A DNA stretch of 64,000 bases from NCBI GenBank assembly GCA_017537025.1, contig JAFWCB010000001.1:62001-126000 (forward strand). Reading direction: 5' to 3'. Every line of letters starts with the position of its first letter. The stretch's first letter is position 1. A model generated the notes under the pieces. That model did not search any database. It was not told the DNA's origin and was given only the letters and a program-made list of their open reading frames with translations. Positions 44,251 through 56,163 of this stretch are shown here, piece after piece. The stretch is from Sediminibacterium sp. Lineage in GTDB: Bacteria > Bacteroidota > Bacteroidia > Chitinophagales > Chitinophagaceae. The position numbers and the translations under genes are program-made.

Positions 44251-46089
44251 TTATTTTTTATTTGTTTTGTTTTTCAGGTCTTGTAATTTTTTTTGGCTCT
44301 CCATCATCTGCTCGTAGCGTTCTTGAAATTTACTTTTTGTTTTCGGTGTTTTTCTTTTCACTTCAATTTTTGCCAAAATTTTATCGTGATCGATGATATA
44401 GTTCTGAATTACAAATTGCAATAATAAAGTTACCAAATTTGATACGGTATAATACCAAGTTAGAGCCGATGGCAAGCTGTTAAAAATGAATAAGAGCATA
44501 AAAGGGAATATATATGGCATATACTTCAACGCCGGATTATCCTGTGTGGGCGTCATGCTCATATTATAAATGGAAATAAGAAAACTGGTAATTACCGCGG
44601 TAATAGTAAATAAGCTAATATGGTTCCCAAAAGCAGGGATTGTAAAAGGCAAAGTGGCTATAGAGTCAAAAGAAGATAAATCTTTACTCCAGAGAAATGC
44701 TTGTCCGCGTAAGGCAATTTGCGAATTAAAGAAACTATATAGGGCGAAGAATATCGGGATTTGCAATAAAGCAGGAATACAGCCTCCTAGCGGATTTACT
44801 CCGGCTTCCCGGAAGAGTTTCATTTGCTCCATAGCGAAGCCTTGTTGATCATCACCTAATCTCTTTTTGATAGTATCTAATTCCGGACGAAGCGCTTTCA
44901 TTTTTGCGCCACTCAAATAGCTGCTATAAGTAAGCGGTGCAGTTACTACGCGTATAAAAAGAGTTAGTAACAATACAACCCACCCATAATTTTTGACAAA
45001 ACCGGCAAAGAATTCAAATACATTCATGATAATGTATTTGTTAATGGGTCGCACAAAAGAGTACATATCTCTTCCTAAATTAACAATACGATCCATTTCA
45101 GGCGCTTGCTTTTTTAGGATATTATAATCACTCGGACCAATATAAAATTGAAGAGCAATCGTAGCAGTACTAGCCGGCGCCAGCTTAATTTGTAAATTCG
45201 CATTGCTACTAGCTAAATCATTGGTAGAATCTGTTTTACGCGCCCATTTAATATGACCACTAGTAAAACTATTAGTAGCTATAAGTGTATTATTAAAGAA
45301 TTGTTGAACCACGCTTACCCATTGGGTGGGTTTCTCAAATTGATGTTCGTCTTTGGCCGAGATATAATCAAACTCATTATTTTCTGAGAAACATATATTA
45401 GATACCTGACGTTCGTATTTGTTACTACGTTCTTTCATAGTAGTATGTACTTCCCAATTAATATTTAAGGAATTACCCGTAAGTAATTGATCGGCACCTA
45501 CTAAATAAATATTGAATCCAATTTTATAATCATTTTTACTGATTACATATTCATGTATAATAGCTTTTCCATCGGTTGTTTTAATAGCATATCTTACCGT
45601 AGTATTACCATTGATATTTTTGACTATCGAATCGGCAGTAAAAAATAGGTACCCTGTTTGTGCCGACTGGGAGGAGGCTGTATTGATAGGATAGCTAAGA
45701 AGGTTTTTATCTGCCAATACCACTTGTTTACCATTACCGTCTTTATAGTTTTTGAGTTCTACGCTTTTTATTTGCGCACCTTTATTGGTGAAAGTAACTT
45801 TCATCAAATCGTTTTCAATAACCTGTAAGGTTTCGGTACCTAAAGCAGCTTCTGTAAAATTACCGGCAGCTGCTTTTTTATCGGCGGTATCTCTTTTAAG
45901 GGAATCTAATTTTGCGGCAACTGTATCTTGTAACTTAATACGAGCAGCAGCTACTTTAGCCAATGAGTCTTCTTCTTTCTTTTTAAGTTGAATGATGGCT
46001 TGGTTTTGTTGGCTGGTATACCAGAAATAGAAAAACAATAAAACACCCAATAAAACAAACCCAATGACTGTATTCTTATCCGTCTTCAT
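44251..46089 (-). CDS. yidC: Membrane protein insertase YidC
   Basis: 612 residues. There is an N-terminal TM anchor (VIGFVLLGVLLFFYFWYTS), a large periplasmic beta-supersandwich domain, then the conserved insertase core with YGWVVLLLTLFIRVVTAPLTY, GGCIPALLQIPIFFALYSFF and PYIFPFMLLFIFNSLPSALTWYY. It inserts membrane proteins alone or with SecYEG and ends in a Lys-rich cytoplasmic tail. A TACCTTTG motif (46112-46119) before the ATG may be its -7 element. Confidence 0.96.
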   Translation of the reverse strand: MKTDKNTVIGFVLLGVLLFFYFWYTSQQNQAIIQLKKKEEDSLAKVAAARIKLQDTVAAKLDSLKRDTADKKAAAGNFTEAALGTETLQVIENDLMKVTFTNKGAQIKSVELKNYKDGNGKQVVLADKNLLSYPINTASSQSAQTGYLFFTADSIVKNINGNTTVRYAIKTTDGKAIIHEYVISKNDYKIGFNIYLVGADQLLTGNSLNINWEVHTTMKERSNKYERQVSNICFSENNEFDYISAKDEHQFEKPTQWVSVVQQFFNNTLIATNSFTSGHIKWARKTDSTNDLASSNANLQIKLAPASTATIALQFYIGPSDYNILKKQAPEMDRIVNLGRDMYSFVRPINKYIIMNVFEFFAGFVKNYGWVVLLLTLFIRVVTAPLTYSSYLSGAKMKALRPELDTIKKRLGDDQQGFAMEQMKLFREAGVNPLGGCIPALLQIPIFFALYSFFNSQIALRGQAFLWSKDLSSFDSIATLPFTIPAFGNHISLFTITAVITSFLISIYNMSMTPTQDNPALKYMPYIFPFMLLFIFNSLPSALTWYYTVSNLVTLLLQFVIQNYIIDHDKILAKIEVKRKTPKTKSKFQERYEQMMESQKKLQDLKNKTNKK

Positions 46090-46215
46090 AAAGCACTATA
46101 TAATTAGGCGGCAAAGGTAATGTTTGCTAAGAAGATATGCTCAAATATCAAATTTTGGTTGTTACTTTGTTTCTCCAACCTCTACCGGTATTATTTACCG
46201 ATTTCAATCTTTTTT

Positions 46216-48937
<2,722 letters not shown>

Positions 48938-48965
48938 TTAACTTAACGTGTAAATCTTTCTTAAT

Positions 48966-49841
48966 ATGAAAAAAATACTGAGTCTAACACTTGCAGCCAT
49001 TATTACGGCAGGAATTTTAAGTTATCGTCAAAAAAGTGAGGAACCCGCCATTGCAACTCCGGGTTGTTATGTGTCTTGTTTTACAGATGTTCGGGATCAG
49101 TTTCGCGCAGAGGCTTCCACAGCAGCATTTGCTGCCATGCACGAAAATCCATATGCCTATGTTTTAGAAAACCCAACAGGTAGTAGTATCAGTTTTCCCG
49201 CAGCAGATGGCAAACCTGCCAGTGGCTATTTTATAAAGAGTAAGAAAAAAACTAAAAATTGGATTTTTGTGATCCAGGAATGGTGGGGATTGAATGATCA
49301 TATTAAAAGAGAGGCTGAAACTTTGGCAGCGGAGTTAGGAAATGTAAACGTTTTAGCGCTGGATATGTACGATGGTGGTGTAGCTGCTACGCCAGATAGT
49401 GCTATGAAATTAATGCAGGCAGCTAAAACACCACGATTAGAAGCTATCGTTAACGCGGCGTTGGCATATGCAGGTACTGATGCCAAGATATTTACTATTG
49501 GCTGGTGTTTTGGTGGTATGTGGAGTTTACAAAGCAGTTTATTAGCGGGTAAACAAGCGGCGGGTTGTGTAATGTATTATGGTCGTCCGGAAAATAATCT
49601 AGAAAAATTAAAGGGACTCAATTGTGATGTGATTGGTTTCTTCGGAAATCTGGATAGGAGCCCATCTCCGGAAGTAGTGAATAAGTTTGAAGCAGATATG
49701 GCTGCTGCGGGTAAGAAATTGGAAACACATAAATATGAAGCCGGACATGGTTTTTCAAACCCCAGCAATCCTTCCTTTAATAAAGAAGCAACAGCGGATT
49801 CCCATGCAAAAACGATTGCCTTTTTAAAAGCGAGGTTGTAA
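48966..49841 (+). CDS. Exported dienelactone hydrolase family protein
   Basis: 291 residues, an alpha/beta hydrolase of the DLH family. A signal-like N-terminus (KKILSLTLAAIITAGILSY) precedes a conserved Glu in VIQEWWGLNDH, the Cys nucleophile in IGWCFGGM, Asp near LDMYDGG and FFGNLDRS, and the C-terminal His in EAGHGFSNPS. The Cys-His-Asp triad is complete. Natural substrate unknown. It is followed 11 bases later by an unknown exported protein. Confidence 0.87.
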   Translation: MKKILSLTLAAIITAGILSYRQKSEEPAIATPGCYVSCFTDVRDQFRAEASTAAFAAMHENPYAYVLENPTGSSISFPAADGKPASGYFIKSKKKTKNWIFVIQEWWGLNDHIKREAETLAAELGNVNVLALDMYDGGVAATPDSAMKLMQAAKTPRLEAIVNAALAYAGTDAKIFTIGWCFGGMWSLQSSLLAGKQAAGCVMYYGRPENNLEKLKGLNCDVIGFFGNLDRSPSPEVVNKFEADMAAAGKKLETHKYEAGHGFSNPSNPSFNKEATADSHAKTIAFLKARL

Positions 49842-49852
49842 TAAAGAGTCAA

Positions 49853-51097
49853 ATGAAAAAAATTCTATTTTCATTGATGACTTATTGGTTGATCTTCCCG
49901 GCTGTGGGGAATTGCCAAGTTCTTACCGCAAGGCCATCTAACAACCCTGTATTGAATGGACCATTAATTGATGCGAAGGAGGTAGGTGATGGCCCTATAG
50001 ATTTTAGCAGAAAAGAAAATCGCGGAGAGCTTGGAGGAGGAAATTATGACAATAGCTTTTACAAACCTATTAATGGTAGTGGATTGATCAGTTATAATGG
50101 ATACTTATTATCTATTATTAAACCAACTGTAAAACTCAACAAAACAGCATTCCCAACAATAGGTAAGATTAAAATTATTGACGTAAGAACCGATCCTAAT
50201 AAAGTTGGGTTTAAACCAATTGACTATACCGATAAAAGAAATGGTATTTTTTCTATTGCACTACAAGTAAATGGGGGATTACGTAAATGGCTACAGGATA
50301 GTGTATTAGAACGGTTTATACAAACGGATAGTACCTGTAAGCGGCAATTAGTTTTAATGATTAATAAATGCTGGTTAACTAATGACGCGGAAAGTCGTTA
50401 TACTGGTAGGCATTCTGTACTTACGCAATCATTACAATACGATATAACGTTGTATAGTTCATTGGGATATGGATATTTTCCACTTCAGCAAATAGATGGT
50501 TCGTTTTCCAAACCCTATCAATCCAATGATAAGGAGTTTGCTTTATTTGATTCGCTTGCCCAGTTAATTTGTAAAGAAGTGAAGAAGTTAAATTTTTCTG
50601 AAGTAGAAAAGGAAGAGAAATTAGTTAGCATCCCTGATTTTAATACTTTTTATAATAGTCAGAAAAATTTACTCCGTAATATTTTAGCTCCGGCAAAAGG
50701 AATATACAATACGTATGAAGATTTCTTATTACAAAAAGTATTTAGTGACAGTGTAGAATTAATTAAAAAATATGATAATGTAGGGAGAGCCCCTTTGTAT
50801 GCTTGTGAGCTTATGCAATTTAATAAACAGGATCCTGCATCTACCAGTAAGAGTTGGGGGTATTCTGATGGGAAAAATTTATATGTTAATATTGGGAATG
50901 GTTTTTTTGTGCGGACGGTAAGATCGGATGGTAATTATGTTTTTTATGGATTGAATAATATGCTGGATGAGCGCATCAAATCCTCTATAAGTAGCGGGAT
51001 TGTATTAGGCAACTCGAGTTTTGAAATCATCAAAGGCTATTCCCGGGTTACACCACTTACCTATGAATTAGATGCGTTAACTGGTAAGTTATATTAG
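49853..51097 (+). CDS. Exported protein of unknown function
   Basis: 414 residues with a signal peptide (KKILFSLMTYWLIFPAVGNCQ). The sequence is beta-rich with KENRGELGGGNYDNSFYKPINGSGLISY and LVLMINKCWLTNDAESRYTGR. I find no domain I can name. It follows the dienelactone hydrolase gene by 11 bases and abuts the convergent proC, so the two + strand genes probably share a transcript. Confidence 0.62.
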   Translation: MKKILFSLMTYWLIFPAVGNCQVLTARPSNNPVLNGPLIDAKEVGDGPIDFSRKENRGELGGGNYDNSFYKPINGSGLISYNGYLLSIIKPTVKLNKTAFPTIGKIKIIDVRTDPNKVGFKPIDYTDKRNGIFSIALQVNGGLRKWLQDSVLERFIQTDSTCKRQLVLMINKCWLTNDAESRYTGRHSVLTQSLQYDITLYSSLGYGYFPLQQIDGSFSKPYQSNDKEFALFDSLAQLICKEVKKLNFSEVEKEEKLVSIPDFNTFYNSQKNLLRNILAPAKGIYNTYEDFLLQKVFSDSVELIKKYDNVGRAPLYACELMQFNKQDPASTSKSWGYSDGKNLYVNIGNGFFVRTVRSDGNYVFYGLNNMLDERIKSSISSGIVLGNSSFEIIKGYSRVTPLTYELDALTGKLY

Positions 51098-51895
51098 TTA
51101 TAAGTCGCTTTTTATTTTCTTATAACTCGTTATGACGCCTTTAATAAGAGAGGAGCTAAAACCCTGATGTTCCATTTCGTTTAATCCGGCGATGGTGCAA
51201 CCTTGCGGTGTGGTAACTTTATCTATTTCCTGTTCAGGATGTGTGTTCTTTTGAAGTAATAATTCAGCTGCTCCCTTTACCGTTTGTGCTGCTATCAATG
51301 ATGCGGTGGCGGCACTAAACCCTATTTCGATTCCTCCTTGGATATTGGCACGAATATAACGCATGGCATACGCGGTGCCGCAGGCACCAAGCACTGTTGC
51401 TGCATCCATCAGTTTTTCCTCTATAAAAACAGTTTTACCTAATTGATTGAATAATTGGATTACAAATGCAGTTTGCGTTTCGGATGCGTTACTACTATTG
51501 ATACAGGTCATACTTTGCTGAATAGCAATAGCGGTATTGGGCATAGCGCGGAAAATAGCAAATTGGTCTCCAACAATAGTTATAATATCGTTGATCCATA
51601 CTCCTGTAACCACACTTACTAGGACTTGTTTTTGTGGATTTAGGTAAGGTTTTATTTCGGTCAGGATATCTTTTATTTGAAAGGGTTTTACAGCTAGGAT
51701 AATACAATCTGCATGCTTAACAGCATCGGTATTACTGCTTACTATATTTACTCCTTTGGCTGCGAGCGAAGCGAGCAGCGTTGTATTTCTTCTAGTTACG
51801 GTAAGCTTCGCCGGATCAATAAACCCACTCGTAATAAGCCCTTCAGCCATTGCTGTACCTAAATTTCCTCCTCCAATAATAGTTATTGATTCCAT
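51098..51895 (-). CDS. proC: Pyrroline-5-carboxylate reductase
   Basis: 265 residues with the NAD(P)H loop ITIIGGGNLGTAMAEGLI, VVTGVWINDIITIVG, FRAMPNTAIAIQQSMTCI, and the C-terminal VTTPQGCTIAGLNEMEHQGFSSSLIKGV signature. It reduces P5C to proline. It lies 9 bases after hldD in the purL-hldD-proC run. Confidence 0.94.
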   Translation of the reverse strand: MESITIIGGGNLGTAMAEGLITSGFIDPAKLTVTRRNTTLLASLAAKGVNIVSSNTDAVKHADCIILAVKPFQIKDILTEIKPYLNPQKQVLVSVVTGVWINDIITIVGDQFAIFRAMPNTAIAIQQSMTCINSSNASETQTAFVIQLFNQLGKTVFIEEKLMDAATVLGACGTAYAMRYIRANIQGGIEIGFSAATASLIAAQTVKGAAELLLQKNTHPEQEIDKVTTPQGCTIAGLNEMEHQGFSSSLIKGVITSYKKIKSDL

Positions 51896-51904
51896 GACTT
51901 TTTA

Positions 51905-52906
51905 TTAATAGATCTTTTTATGCTGCGCCAAATAATTTCTCACATAATCTTCAACCCCATCTTCTAAACTATAAAATGGCTTTGTGTATCCGGCATTCCT
52001 TAATTTTTGCATTTTCGCTTCTGTAAAATATTGATATTTATCACGGATATCCAGTGGCATGTCTATGAACTCAATATTTGCTTGCTTATCTAATCCTGCA
52101 AAGCTCGCTTTCACTAGGTCAATAAATGATCTCGCTTTACCGGTACCGATATTGTACAATCCATTCTGATTTTCATTCCAGTTATTTTTTAACATCTCAT
52201 CTAACATCCAAGCAATGATCTGAATGAGGTCTTTTACATACACAAAATCACGAAGCTGCTCCCCATCTTTAAATCCATCTTTATGGCTACGGAATAGTTT
52301 TACAACACCTGTTGTATTAATTTGATTAAAGGAATGCCAAATTACGCTGGCCATTCTTCCTTTGTGATATTCATTTGGACCATAAACATTAAAGAATTTA
52401 AGGCCCGTCCATAATGGAGGGTGATTGACTTGCGCAACGGCCCATTTATCAAATTCGTTTTTGCTGATCCCATAAGCATTCAAAGGTTCTAACTCAAAAA
52501 TTACTTCATGATTATCATCGTACCCTTTTGAGCCATCACCATAAGTAGCAGCGCTTGATGCATAGATAAATGGTATTTCATGTATCGTACAATAATTCCA
52601 TAAATCTTGCGAATATTGAACATTCAATTCATCGTGAACAGCATAATCAAATTCTGTAGTATCGGTTCTAGCTCCCAAATGAATCATAGCGCTAATGACC
52701 AGCTTTTTTTCATCTAGCCACTCTATCAGTGATTGTCGCTCTACAGCAGCAGTAAATTTTTTAGATTCCCAATTAACCCTTTTTTCTTCCACACCAAAGT
52801 CATCTACAATAATAATATTTTCGAAGCCATGCTCGTTCAACAATTGTACCATACAGCTACCAATAAAACCGGCTGCACCTGTAACAATAATTTGCTGCTC
52901 TTTCAT
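51905..52906 (-). CDS. hldD: ADP-L-glycero-D-manno-heptose 6-epimerase
   Basis: 333 residues of an extended SDR protein. VTGAAGFIGSCMVQLL (NADP loop), IYASSAATYGDG and NAYGISKNEFDKWA (Tyr-x3-Lys) are visible, along with KFFNVYGPNEYHKGRMASV, which is typical of HldD. It converts ADP-D-glycero- to ADP-L-glycero-manno-heptose for lipopolysaccharide core. It overlaps the end of purL by one base. Confidence 0.9.
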   Translation of the reverse strand: MKEQQIIVTGAAGFIGSCMVQLLNEHGFENIIIVDDFGVEEKRVNWESKKFTAAVERQSLIEWLDEKKLVISAMIHLGARTDTTEFDYAVHDELNVQYSQDLWNYCTIHEIPFIYASSAATYGDGSKGYDDNHEVIFELEPLNAYGISKNEFDKWAVAQVNHPPLWTGLKFFNVYGPNEYHKGRMASVIWHSFNQINTTGVVKLFRSHKDGFKDGEQLRDFVYVKDLIQIIAWMLDEMLKNNWNENQNGLYNIGTGKARSFIDLVKASFAGLDKQANIEFIDMPLDIRDKYQYFTEAKMQKLRNAGYTKPFYSLEDGVEDYVRNYLAQHKKIY

Positions 52907-55119
52907 TATCCAATTATTTTTTCTATCGCTGTGTCATATAGATTCTTCCAGTCAGCTATATCTCCCCATTCTTCTCCTTGTATTGTTAATTTTGAATCGG
53001 TAACAATACCAAGATGTAAATACGGAATATCCATGGTTTCGCAAGCGTTAACGAATAGGTCCTGCTTTCCTTCAGCTACTGATACTACAACCCTTCCTTG
53101 GGCTTCACCAAACCAAAAAGCGTCGTTACGAATCGAATACGCAGCGTTTACTAAAAATCCTTTATTACCTGCAAACGCACTCTCTAATAATGTAATAACC
53201 AATCCACCTTCACTAATATCATGAGCACTTTGTAATAACCCTTGTTGTATAAAACTACTTACCGCCTGTTGTAAAGCGAACTCTTCGTCCAAATTAAAAT
53301 AAGGTACCGGAGAATAGGTAACTTGCTTTAATTTATGAAGGTACTCGCTGGCATGAATATCATTATGAATGCTACCCAACACAAAAATCACATCTCCTTT
53401 TTCTTTAAAATGTAAAGTCATTGCTTTTGTAGGATCATCTAATATACCAACCATACCTATAGTAGGTGTTGGATAAACCGGCCCATCAGGGTTTTGGTTA
53501 TAGAAACTAACATTACCTCCGGTAACAGGTGTATTAAATTTTTTACAAGCATCGCCCATACCGGTAACGGCATGTACAAATTGATAATACACTTCCGGAT
53601 CGTAGGGATTACCAAAATTCAGACAGTTGGTAACGCCTATAGGTTCCCCGCCACTACAAACAATATTCCGTGATGCCTCTGCAACTGCTATCATACCGCC
53701 AATATAAGGATTGGCATATACATATCTGCTATTACAATCTACGGTTACTGCCAATGCTTTACCTGTTCCTTTTGCTAAAATTATAGCAGCGTCACTTGGA
53801 TTATTAGTACTGGTATTAGCTGCACCTACCATGCTATCATACTGTGTGTAAACCCATCTTTTACTAGCGATATTTGGCAGTTGAATAAGTTGTTCGGCAA
53901 CATCTCTTATTTGCGAAACATCTTCAATATCTGTAATACTATCTTGTACAAATGCATTGATTTTTTCGAAGTAAGCAGGCTCTTTGTATTCACGTGTATA
54001 CTGAGGAGCACCTCCACCCAGTACTAATTCGTAAGCTGGTATAGAAGCTTCTAGAACGCCATGCATGTAAAAATTAAGAATACCATCATCGGTTACATAT
54101 CCTATAGTGCTAGCACTTAAATCCCATTTTTCGAATACGGCCGCAACTTCTGCTTCTCTTCCTTTCTCAACAACCATTAACATGCGTTCCTGACTTTCAC
54201 TGAGCAGTAGCTCCCAGGCTTTCATATTTTGCTGACGTGTAGGCACTTTTTCTAAGTCAATATGCATACCCACTTCTCCTTTGGCACTCATTTCAGCGGT
54301 ACTGCAAATAATACCTGCCGCACCCATATCTTGCATACCTACCACAGCTCCTGTTGATAATACTTCCAAACAGGCTTCTAATAATTTTTTTTCTTGAAAA
54401 GGATCTCCTACTTGTACAGCAGGTAGTTCTTGCACACTATCGTGAGTAATATCGGCGCTCGCAAAGCTCGCGCCGCCAATACCATCTTTACCGGTAGCAC
54501 TCCCAACATAAATTACCGGATTGCCTTTCCCTTTGGCGGTAGCGCTTACCATTTTACTCGCCTCCATGATACCTACACTCATCGCGTTTACCAAAGGATT
54601 GGTATGATAACACTCTTCAAAATATACTTCACCGCCAACAGTAGGTACCCCAAAACAATTTCCGTAATGACCAATACCTTTTACTACACCCGATAATAAA
54701 TGTTGCGTTTTTTTATCTTCCAGTTTACCAAATCGTAAACTGTTCAGTGAAGCAATGGGCCTTGCCCCCATGGTAAAAATATCTCGTTGAATTCCCCCCA
54801 CGCCTGTAGCAGCTCCTTGAAATGGCTCAATAGCGCTGGGATGGTTATGGCTTTCTATCTTAAAAACAACACCAAAGCCATTTCCCATATCCATTAACCC
54901 CGCATTCTCCTCGCCAGCTGCTACCAACATTCTGCCCCCACTTCTTGGTAATGTTTTAAGCCATTTAATGGAGTTTTTATAGCTACAGTGCTCACTCCAC
55001 ATACCGCTAAAAGCACAGAGCTCTGTGAAGTTAGGGGTACGATTGAGTTTGGCACAAATAAGATCGAATTCTTCGGTAGTTAGGCGAAGTTGCTGGGCTG
55101 TTTTTGCGGTGATTTCCAT
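52906..55119 (-). CDS. purL: Phosphoribosylformylglycinamidine synthase, small-type PurL
   Basis: 737 residues, the length of small PurL, which works with separate PurQ and PurS. FSGMWSEHCSYKNSIKWLK, GFGVVFKIESHNHPSAIEPFQGAATGVGG, GDPFQEKKLLEACLEVLS and the second half with MQDMGAAGIICSTAEM are signatures. It catalyses FGAR + Gln + ATP to FGAM in purine synthesis. It is the first gene of the purL-hldD-proC unit. Confidence 0.96.
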   Translation of the reverse strand: MEITAKTAQQLRLTTEEFDLICAKLNRTPNFTELCAFSGMWSEHCSYKNSIKWLKTLPRSGGRMLVAAGEENAGLMDMGNGFGVVFKIESHNHPSAIEPFQGAATGVGGIQRDIFTMGARPIASLNSLRFGKLEDKKTQHLLSGVVKGIGHYGNCFGVPTVGGEVYFEECYHTNPLVNAMSVGIMEASKMVSATAKGKGNPVIYVGSATGKDGIGGASFASADITHDSVQELPAVQVGDPFQEKKLLEACLEVLSTGAVVGMQDMGAAGIICSTAEMSAKGEVGMHIDLEKVPTRQQNMKAWELLLSESQERMLMVVEKGREAEVAAVFEKWDLSASTIGYVTDDGILNFYMHGVLEASIPAYELVLGGGAPQYTREYKEPAYFEKINAFVQDSITDIEDVSQIRDVAEQLIQLPNIASKRWVYTQYDSMVGAANTSTNNPSDAAIILAKGTGKALAVTVDCNSRYVYANPYIGGMIAVAEASRNIVCSGGEPIGVTNCLNFGNPYDPEVYYQFVHAVTGMGDACKKFNTPVTGGNVSFYNQNPDGPVYPTPTIGMVGILDDPTKAMTLHFKEKGDVIFVLGSIHNDIHASEYLHKLKQVTYSPVPYFNLDEEFALQQAVSSFIQQGLLQSAHDISEGGLVITLLESAFAGNKGFLVNAAYSIRNDAFWFGEAQGRVVVSVAEGKQDLFVNACETMDIPYLHLGIVTDSKLTIQGEEWGDIADWKNLYDTAIEKIIG

Positions 55120-55149
55120 ATCGCCGCGAAGGTATGAAACTACTGTTAA

Positions 55150-55872
55150 TTAAATCTTAGTTACTGTTCCACTACCGCCAATATGTTTTACCACATCTGT
55201 AGCATTCCCTTTATATTGTACATCACCACTCCCACTTATCTTAACATCCAATGATTTATCACTATGTACCCTGCTGTTTCCACTACCACTGATAGATACT
55301 TTCACATCATTGGCAACCAAATTTTCGCAACGCGCATTTCCACTACCGCTAATATGAACATCAACCTCATCTCCCTTGCCTTGTAAAATAATCTTTCCAC
55401 TACCGGAAATAGATACTTCAGAAGACCTGATTCTGTCGAATGCAACGTCTATATCTCCACTTCCGGAAACCCTAAATTCAGTTTTACCATCATTGCCAAA
55501 ATCACCAGATCCGGATATATTGCCACTACCTGATAAGGAAAGTCTCGACAACTTCGTTAACGGTACATATACCGTTATTTTCTTTCTGTGACTAACATTT
55601 ATATTCTTTCTAAATTTTATCACAAGTACATCGTTTTCAACCTTTGTTTCTATATATTCCAATAAATTCTCCTCCCCTTCAATTTTTATAGCACCCGGCT
55701 TGCCAAATTTCAGGGCTACATCGAACGACCCTGAACTGCTCACACCCGAATAAGTTCCAACAGATCTTTCCTCTGTTTTAATATTACCATTACCATTTAC
55801 GCGCTCGCCCCACCATTGTGCACAAGCTGAAATAGCTACAATTGAAAAGAAAAAAACAAATAACTTTTTCAT
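55150..55872 (-). CDS. Exported head-GIN (DUF2807) domain protein
   Basis: 240 residues from ATG 55872 with a signal peptide and a Cys near its end (AISACA, lipobox-like). The mature part is the head GIN domain, RSVGTYSGVSSSGSFDVAL, followed by a beta-helix ladder with many SGSG units (LSGSGNISGSGDF, RVSGSGDIDV, SISGSGKIIL, HISGSGNARC). Such proteins probably act in the envelope. The SGSG turns repeat every ~20 residues, and the DNA shows weak repeats. Confidence 0.87.
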   Translation of the reverse strand: MKKLFVFFFSIVAISACAQWWGERVNGNGNIKTEERSVGTYSGVSSSGSFDVALKFGKPGAIKIEGEENLLEYIETKVENDVLVIKFRKNINVSHRKKITVYVPLTKLSRLSLSGSGNISGSGDFGNDGKTEFRVSGSGDIDVAFDRIRSSEVSISGSGKIILQGKGDEVDVHISGSGNARCENLVANDVKVSISGSGNSRVHSDKSLDVKISGSGDVQYKGNATDVVKHIGGSGTVTKI

Positions 55873-56163
55873 GCGATTAATTTTAGTAATCATGTAACGT
55901 GCATTTTACGCAAAAGTTACATTCTTTTTTTTATACCAACCCGCTTGTATTTTGATTCCTCGGTTAATTTCCGGCTGTTGAATTAAATGCCTGTAAATGA
56001 ATCAGTTAAGTTTAGAAACAATACTTATCGGCAGATACCAAAAACCTACCCGATTTCGTTATGTATAAGGCTGTAAGGAACTTTAGGAGTAAATATTCAA
56101 AGGCAAGCTATTTAGTCCTGACCCTTCAGTGAACAATTATTCATGTTTACTTAATAGGAATCT

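Noticed and set aside
46120-46215. N-terminal extension of the DUF4407 protein
   Set aside because: The family begins near MPFFKQG; the upstream part lies in the divergent promoter region with the yidC -7 motif.
55230-55600. Regular SGSG-coding repeats taken for a tandem DNA repeat
   Set aside because: The regularity comes from the beta-helix ladder of the DUF2807 protein; codons differ between units.
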